64,000 bases of DNA. Origin: Dastarcus helophoroides. Lineage: Eukaryota > Arthropoda > Insecta > Coleoptera > Bothrideridae. Positions 63,401 to 64,000 of this stretch are shown here, piece by piece (position 1 is the first letter of the stretch; every line of letters begins with the position of its first letter). The DNA is taken from contig CM053337.1 in assembly GCA_028583605.1 (NCBI GenBank), forward strand, positions 18,144,694 through 18,208,693, in the 5' to 3' direction. Both the position numbers and the translations under genes were made by a program. A model generated the notes under the pieces. The model made no database searches. It saw nothing but the letters and a program-made list of their open reading frames with translations, and was not told where the DNA came from.

Positions 63401-64000
63401 TTGATGATGCTTCTTCTGCAGGTTTTGCTGCTTCGGCTTCTTCGTCAAGTTTTGATGCTTTGGCTTCTTCTGCAGGTTTTGCTGCTTTGGCTTCTTCAGC
63501 AAGCTTTACTGCTTCGGCTTCTTCAGCCGCTCCTTCCGGCGAAATAATGTTGTCGATCTGAGGTAGTTCATCAGATTTGTCATGACGTATTTTCTGTTTG
63601 AATTTAATGACTGCGTCAGCAGCCTCTTCTCGTTGAGAGATGTCCATTTCTGATTCTTTAATCTCTTTGGTTGTTTTAGATCTATCTTTACCTGTAAATG
63701 GAATTCCAATCGCTTCAGATACCATTTCTTCTACTTTGATTTTTGGCGATATCGAATCAGTTACTTCCATACGCTCTTCTACTGCTTTCGCTTGTTCTTT
63801 GCTTTTCTTTTTTAAAGAATCGGCTGCTTTTGAAACTTTCATCTTCGGTTCATGTGTTAGACCTGACAAGATTACAAACTTTTCTTCAGTATCTATTGGT
63901 TTCTTAAGAGTTGTCCCCGTCGCGGTTGATTGGAATTCAACTGTCCACGCCTCTTCCATTTCTTGCTTGGCGCCTTCCTCCACTTCATTTTGAATGTTGA
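18144..64000 (-). CDS. Giant single-pass membrane protein with CxxC modules, Ig and GCC2/GCC3 domains (N-terminus outside window)
   Basis: Not a protein I can name. Exons in transcript order: (>64000)-60608, 60241-59809, 59740-59627, 59503-39154, 36426-36304, 35477-35149, 25506-25338, 25062-24907, 24187-24042, 18401-18144; about 25.5 kb or 8,490 codons. Splice phases agree at every junction. Predicted order: helical repeats, coiled coil, long Glu/Thr/Lys-rich repeats with 22 L-H-x-P...C-x-x-C modules, glycosylated stretch, furin-like sites, Ig domain, Cys-rich region, ephrin-receptor-like Cys module, membrane helix, short tail. By topology nearly all of it should be outside the cell or in the lumen, if a signal peptide lies upstream. 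About 14 single-base frame changes are needed between 52.1 and 64 kb and none in the 13 kb nearest the Ig exon; these may be assembly errors at homopolymers or real decay. Confidence 0.85.
18417..19080. other. Unique intron sequence of giant gene
   Basis: This is non-repetitive sequence upstream (in transcript sense) of the last exon. GGGCAGGGTAGGGCGCTTGC at about 18997 begins the border of the AT-rich block that follows. No exon or RNA gene is seen. Confidence 0.4.
19080..22600. repeat. TTTTCGAAA-type AT-rich block in giant-gene intron
   Basis: Same word family as 1-3200. It includes a 16-bp tandem (AAGACTCGTTTTTTCC, five units, 19915-19995) and a 220-bp satellite. GC-rich words (GGGCAGGGCG at about 19553, TTGCCCCTCC at about 22722) sit at its edges or inside. 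No gene is seen. Confidence 0.75.
21225..22560. repeat. 220-bp satellite, about six copies
   Basis: TTTTTTGAAATCTTCGAAAT followed by TTGGATAGTTTTTAAAG recurs near 21385, 21612, 21830, 22050, 22270 and 22488. Copies are nearly identical, with a TTTAAACACGAATTTCTGAA word in each. The 63-residue frames repeated here are satellite translations. Confidence 0.92.
22864..22944. mobile_element. Fragment of the CCCCTGAAACCAAG foldback family
   Basis: GGAACGGACCGGTCCTTGGG is followed by TCTTCAAAAAAATCCTTCTT and GGCTTCAGGGGACAAG. Both termini of the family are here, but most of the inside is missing. Confidence 0.6.
22945..23492. other. Intron sequence with a foldback-family fragment
   Basis: At 23278-23375 CTTGGTTCCAGGGGACGAGA and GTAACCAATGATCAGTACGT match the foldback family with several changes. 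GC-rich words GGGCGGTTGCCCTGCCC at about 23224 resemble those near 18997. No gene is seen; the 60-96 residue frames show no recognisable domain. Confidence 0.45.
23493..23840 (-). mobile_element. Solo LTR (348 bp) with 4-bp target duplication
   Basis: The element starts TGTAACGAAATG and ends CCCGCAACA on the - strand (TG...CA ends), and is flanked by CTAT on both sides (23489-23492 and 23841-23844). In - orientation it has a TATA box (CTATATAAGG, at 23666-23675) and AATAAA further on (23543-23548), in the order expected for U3-R-U5. No internal retroelement genes adjoin it, so it is probably the product of recombination between two LTRs. The family (gypsy or BEL type) cannot be decided. Confidence 0.82.
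23860..23995. repeat. 19-bp minisatellite next to GCC exon
   Basis: GGTCATGGTCTATCTATTT repeats about seven times, ending about 45 bases from the splice donor of the 24042-24187 exon (transcript sense). It is intronic. Confidence 0.9.
24042..24187 (-). CDS. Giant gene: ephrin-receptor-like GCC2/GCC3 Cys module exon
   Basis: The acceptor is ATTATTTCAG; the donor is TTG|GTAAAT. It encodes CPANTFSKDNGSYCEACPPG and QYQTSMGSTACIIC with SSPLENPAC. The spacing C-P-x-N-T-F...C-x-x-C-P-x-G-x-Y...G-S-T-x-C-x-x-C is that of the GCC2/GCC3 ephrin-receptor-like repeat found in extracellular parts of membrane proteins. Phase 1 in, phase 0 out. Confidence 0.9.
24317..24402. mobile_element. Short copy of the foldback family
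   Basis: AAATACAGAACTTGTGTCCT, GAAACCAGACGACAAGTTGT and GATAACCAAGGACCAGTCCA are short forms of both arms with almost nothing between. It lies in the intron between the 24187 and 24907 exons. Confidence 0.65.
24575..24715. repeat. Imperfect long inverted repeat (MITE-like)
   Basis: TATGGTTTCGCGGCACCATC (near 24597) and TTAGCATCATGGGACGCTAA (near 24675) followed by ACCATA are inverted copies with a few differences. A related half copy is seen at 16930-16985. No coding capacity. Confidence 0.5.
24907..25062 (-). CDS. Giant gene: sushi-like C-terminal segment exon
   Basis: The acceptor is TTTTTTTAG; the donor is TGCG|GTAAGT. It encodes ISELEGRNHTFKPHKVSYTN and LIIGCEPGFGIGGSLKAVC. The C-E-P-G-F...C pattern resembles the second half of a sushi/CCP module or the lead-in of an EGF-like module. 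NHT and NNT are possible glycosylation sites. It joins directly to the Cys module of the next exon. Confidence 0.87.
25338..25506 (-). CDS. Giant gene: extracellular exon after Ig domain
   Basis: The acceptor is CTTGTCGCAG; the donor is CCAG|GTAGGA. It encodes ADENFMNVTYIVRMHPFDSV and LCSFTCQMKLYSGLTAALVK. There are two Cys (CSFTC) and a possible glycosylation site, NVT. Beta-strand-like alternation suggests a small folded extracellular domain; the family is not recognised. Confidence 0.87.
25825..27965. repeat. Satellite with trimeric 478-bp higher-order unit (left flank of inverted copy)
   Basis: CATTTGGTCTTTGGCCACTA with AATTTTGAAGAA recurs at 25848, 26043, 26185, 26345, 26517, 26665, 26838, 27010, 27155, 27316, 27488, 27633 and 27806. 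The spacings cycle through about 145, 161 and 172 bp. Each monomer contains GGAAAATTTGTCTACAACTG and GGCACCAAAA. The 70-90 residue - strand frames repeat with it and are not genes. Confidence 0.9.
29360..30000. repeat. GAA/GAAAAA microsatellite expansion in the inverted copy
   Basis: About 640 bases of GAAGAA with AAAAAG blocks. It sits exactly where the parent exon has the short acidic SEEEDEE stretch (about 46265), so a few Glu codons expanded into a long purine tract after duplication. The Glu/Arg/Lys and Ser/Leu/Phe frames here are microsatellite translations. Confidence 0.92.
30010..30440. repeat. Local tandem duplication in the inverted copy
   Basis: Bases 30010-30240 and 30250-30440 share ATTGATTAGTGAATTTTGAA (with small changes), CACTTGAAATGATGGGGCCC and ACTGCGACAGAAATTAAGGA. 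The parent exon has this stretch once. Confidence 0.85.
30800..32700. repeat. Expanded KAEEMKEET block in the inverted copy
   Basis: Words GAAGAAATGAAGGAAGAAAC, GGAAGCGGAAGAAACC and AGCAGGAGAAATAATAGAAG cycle with a period of about 160-170 bp and finer 9-18 bp periods. It is about twice as long as the matching block of the parent exon (44570-45720), and stops and frame changes break it. Confidence 0.88.
34260..34975. repeat. Same satellite as 25825-27965 (right flank of inverted copy)
   Basis: TTTGGCCACCAAATTTTGAA at 34275 and further monomers near 34420, 34560, 34725 and 34945 belong to the family on the left flank. The inverted copy is thus embedded inside one satellite array. Confidence 0.85.
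35149..35477 (-). CDS. Giant gene: Ig-domain exon, second half, plus Cys region
   Basis: The acceptor is TTTTTTTCGTAG; the donor is ATA|GTGAGT. It encodes DGSLEIKDIQASNGGNYTCA, the E-F strand signature and second Cys of an Ig domain, then a stretch of about 75 residues with four more Cys (DPC, LLC, PMC, PEC) that I do not recognise. It leaves in phase 0 to the exon at 25506 across a 9.6-kb intron. Confidence 0.9.
35561..35668. mobile_element. Single arm of the foldback family
   Basis: TTGAAATACAAATCTTGTTC, TGAAACCAAGAAAGATTAAA and AACGCGTTTCGGTAGCCAAG match the left arm of the element at 9751. The other arm is missing. Confidence 0.65.
35880..36057. repeat. 47-bp tandem repeat, four copies
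   Basis: The unit AGATAGAAACTCTTGGAAGC plus TTCAGAAAAAATGTGGACTT TGCTT repeats four times in the intron between the two Ig exons. Confidence 0.88.
36304..36426 (-). CDS. Giant gene: Ig-domain exon, first half
   Basis: The acceptor is TTTATGCAG; the donor is AAGC|GTAAGT. It encodes SKMFAVDDETILIPCLKKDS and LLKYTWSLNNVELK: the first Ig cysteine (IPC) and the Trp (YTW) with normal spacing. Phase 1 in (completing Asp after PNT) and phase 1 out match both neighbours. It has no useful Met and is too short to appear as a long frame. Confidence 0.88.
36480..39060. repeat. 178-bp satellite arranged in 535-bp trimers
   Basis: Related frames start at 36587, 37123, 37658, 38194 and 38728, a spacing of 534-536. 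Inside each, three diverged monomers of about 178 bp share TTTAATGCTCAAGTTTCTAC, AAATTGAGTCAACTAGACCG and AAATCGGGTTCAACTAAGG. It fills the intron between the giant exon and the first Ig exon. The 62-88 residue + strand frames are satellite translations. Confidence 0.92.
39154..59503 (-). CDS. Giant gene: 20.3-kb exon, coiled coil plus CxxC-module region
   Basis: The acceptor is TTCTTTGCAG before 59503; the donor is ACAG|GTATCT after 39154. N-terminal third: a Lys/Glu coiled coil (56.7-59.4 kb). Then come modules with L-[LM]-H-[FL]-P, a few residues, S-T-I-C-x-x-C-E, separated by 50-700 residues of Glu/Thr/Ser/Lys-rich minisatellite sequence. Near the end (39.8-40.1 kb) is a hydrophobic, less repetitive stretch with N-glycosylation sites NIT, NDS, NGT, NRT and NHT, then a Cys-containing segment and basic sites RRKR and RKR. 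The 13.0 kb from 52150 to 39154 is one uninterrupted frame of over 4,300 codons. Frame changes are needed near 59470, 56545, 55495, 54530, 52290 and 52150. The long frames on the opposite strand are composition shadows. Confidence 0.88.
39190..39265 (-). other. Two furin-like basic cleavage sites in the giant protein
   Basis: The giant exon encodes ESRRKRSYLF and, ten residues on, RIRKRESVQ. Both fit R-x-[KR]-R. They lie between the repeat-rich N-terminal part and the Ig/Cys/membrane part, so processing in the secretory pathway would free or re-link the large acidic portion. Cleavage is an inference from the motif only. Confidence 0.55.
39830..40060 (-). other. N-glycosylation-rich, non-repetitive segment of the giant protein
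   Basis: This segment follows the last CxxC module and encodes TTYVMTIVVGAAYTAAAP, then NIT, NDS, NGT, NRT and NHT sequons within about 50 residues, with hydrophobic strands such as LIIYVNDS. It is the only part of the exon's C-terminal half that looks like a folded domain. The TIVVGAAYTA stretch is short for a membrane helix. Confidence 0.6.
40610..40860 (-). repeat. KKEEKEKGE array
   Basis: Runs of Lys/Glu/Gly encode KKEEKEKGEKKEEKEK-type sequence between the CxxC modules at 40450 and 40900, probably a charged helix or disordered spacer. Confidence 0.8.
41840..42125 (-). repeat. SEVTQAA heptapeptide array
   Basis: 21-bp units encode SEVTQAA (variants SEVTHAA, SEETT). About six run in perfect tandem at 41990-42120, and more are interspersed on either side. 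CTCAGACGCTGCTTGCGTCA is the DNA word on the + strand. Confidence 0.88.
44570..45720 (-). repeat. KAEEMKEETEAEET repeat block
   Basis: Words IEVTKAEEMKEETEAEET, KVRETKEETGAKETKAG and the like alternate; a 168-bp stretch is repeated almost exactly at 44886-45053 and from 45054. The same block is present, expanded, in the intronic inverted copy (30800-32700). Confidence 0.85.
48010..48300 (-). repeat. 60-bp array encoding ATREPATEE-TAMREPAVEEP
   Basis: Four to five copies of a 60-bp unit, each of two related 10-residue halves with REP and EEP. It lies between CxxC modules at 47865 and 48415. Confidence 0.85.
49815..50095 (-). repeat. Glu/Arg/Lys-rich array (VEEEREEEKK units)
   Basis: About ten copies of a 30-bp unit encode VEEEREEEKK and close variants. 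Almost every residue is charged. It probably forms a single charged helix. Confidence 0.8.
50590..51010 (-). repeat. Duplicated two-module block (copy at 55780-56200)
   Basis: Both blocks encode, in order, SSEVPTQEEQQ, LLHFSK...STICELCEEETK, VTPKE, RVAD, KPE/GVLLTKK-like residues and GAILLDFPKTE...STICEICDEV. Two CxxC modules were copied as one unit, showing one way in which the array grew. Confidence 0.85.
51970..52075 (-). repeat. KETEEVQ heptapeptide array
   Basis: Five near-identical 21-bp units encode KETEEVQ at the N-terminal end of the uninterrupted 13-kb frame. The upstream frame change lies at about 52150. Confidence 0.85.
52850..53012 (-). repeat. KTEVVEA heptapeptide array (21-bp minisatellite)
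   Basis: Seven to eight units of KTEVVEA in a longer region (52.3-54.4 kb) of KEETEEASS-type units of 15-22 residues. The units keep Glu, Thr, Lys and Val with no Cys or aromatic residues. Confidence 0.85.
55005..55385 (-). repeat. GTPESKTL octapeptide array (24-bp minisatellite)
   Basis: About 16 units of GTPESKTL (variants ETPKE and GTLQSKTL at the edges), nearly identical at the DNA level, so the array expanded recently. Each unit has a Thr-Pro and a Ser, possible modification sites. It lies just after the sixth CxxC module (protein order) and after a frame change near 55495. Confidence 0.9.
57270..57840 (-). repeat. 27-residue coiled-coil tandem repeat in giant exon
   Basis: The 81-bp unit encodes AEERAKLKEKLEEKQREIEL plus KKTIEDE, repeated about seven times. 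The heptad-like spacing of Leu/Ile between Glu/Lys/Arg predicts a long single helix or coiled coil. Related but more diverged units extend to about 59300. Confidence 0.85.
59627..59740 (-). CDS. Giant gene: 114-bp exon
   Basis: It has no Met and is too short to show up as a long reading frame, but is well bounded: acceptor TTTTACAG, donor TTAG|GTAAAG, 2 leading and 1 trailing base. It encodes QTHEAEVGPEVTSVKYFTLG and SRIPEDEILARVHISL. Introns on both sides are short (68 and 123 bases). Confidence 0.75.
59809..60241 (-). CDS. Giant gene: second exon in window
   Basis: The acceptor is ACATTTCAG before GTTTTGAAGCG; the donor is CGCA|GTAAGT. It encodes a non-repetitive stretch with FEASKTPEEMGVVVSTPAPS and YPDDINVTVLPTVPYQPWK, then a helical Glu/Lys part. 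One frame change at about 59985, in a run of five A (on the coding strand), is needed to join the two halves. The last base, A, completes a Lys codon with the next exon. Confidence 0.75.
60608..64000 (-). CDS. Giant gene: 5'-most exon in window, helical IRHDK-motif repeats
   Basis: Open to the window edge with no start codon seen. It encodes Glu/Lys/Ala-rich, predicted helical sequence. A motif like KFIQKIRHDK or EELIDKIRLDK followed by LLKELEE recurs about nine times (near 63575, 63265, 63115, 62780, 62610, 62440, 62065, 61790, 60800). A 43-residue (129-bp) unit with ILTELEERESTPS and KLLAKLEEQKL repeats at 60950-61640. Frame changes are needed near 62640, 62390, 62110, 61640, 61590, 60875 (run of five C) and 60695. 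The donor is AAAG|GTAATT after 60608. The repeats keep the same amino-acid pattern on both sides of each frame change, which supports coding. Confidence 0.72.

Overview
The window is animal nuclear DNA, most likely from an arthropod and probably an insect. It has small exons with GT/AG splice sites, long AT-rich introns filled with satellite DNA and foldback elements, and no operon-like packing. Two protein genes can be supported. They lie tail to tail, with 598 bases between their stop codons.

Left part, + strand (3605-17545): the C-terminal seven exons of an Amt-family ammonium transporter. The reading phase is kept at all six junctions and gives 358 residues. The N-terminal exons lie before the window. 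The introns hold a TTTTCGAAA-type AT-rich repeat (1-3200), a GATC-rich satellite (3780-9170), a foldback element with palindromic repeats (9751-10747), an (AAAAG)n foldback element (11597-13363) and about 19 copies of a 139-bp satellite (14127-16765).

Right part, - strand (18144 to beyond 64000): at least ten exons of one giant gene, about 25.5 kb of coding sequence here (about 8,490 codons), with its N-terminus beyond base 64000. In protein order it carries helical repeats with an I-R-H-D-K-like motif, a small exon, and then one exon of about 20.3 kb. That exon encodes a coiled coil, many nested Glu/Thr/Lys-rich minisatellites and 22 copies of a short module with an L-H-x-P core followed by C-x-x-C. 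It ends with an N-glycosylated stretch and two furin-like basic sites. Downstream exons encode an Ig domain, a Cys-containing region resembling the end of a sushi domain, an ephrin-receptor-like GCC2/GCC3 Cys module, one membrane span and a basic, proline-rich tail. The 13 kb next to the Ig exon are one open frame, but the 5' part (52.1-64 kb) needs about 14 single-base frame changes.

A 9.6-kb intron of this gene (25507-35148) holds a decayed copy of 4.5 kb of the gene's own giant exon, inverted relative to it, expanded by GAA and 9-18 bp repeats to 6.2 kb, and flanked on both sides by one satellite family. The primary transcript should therefore be able to form a very long hairpin. Other introns hold a 535-bp higher-order satellite (36480-39060), a 220-bp satellite (21225-22560) and a solo LTR with an intact 4-bp target duplication (23493-23840).

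All exon calls rest on splice sites, phase and protein family features read by eye. No database search was possible.
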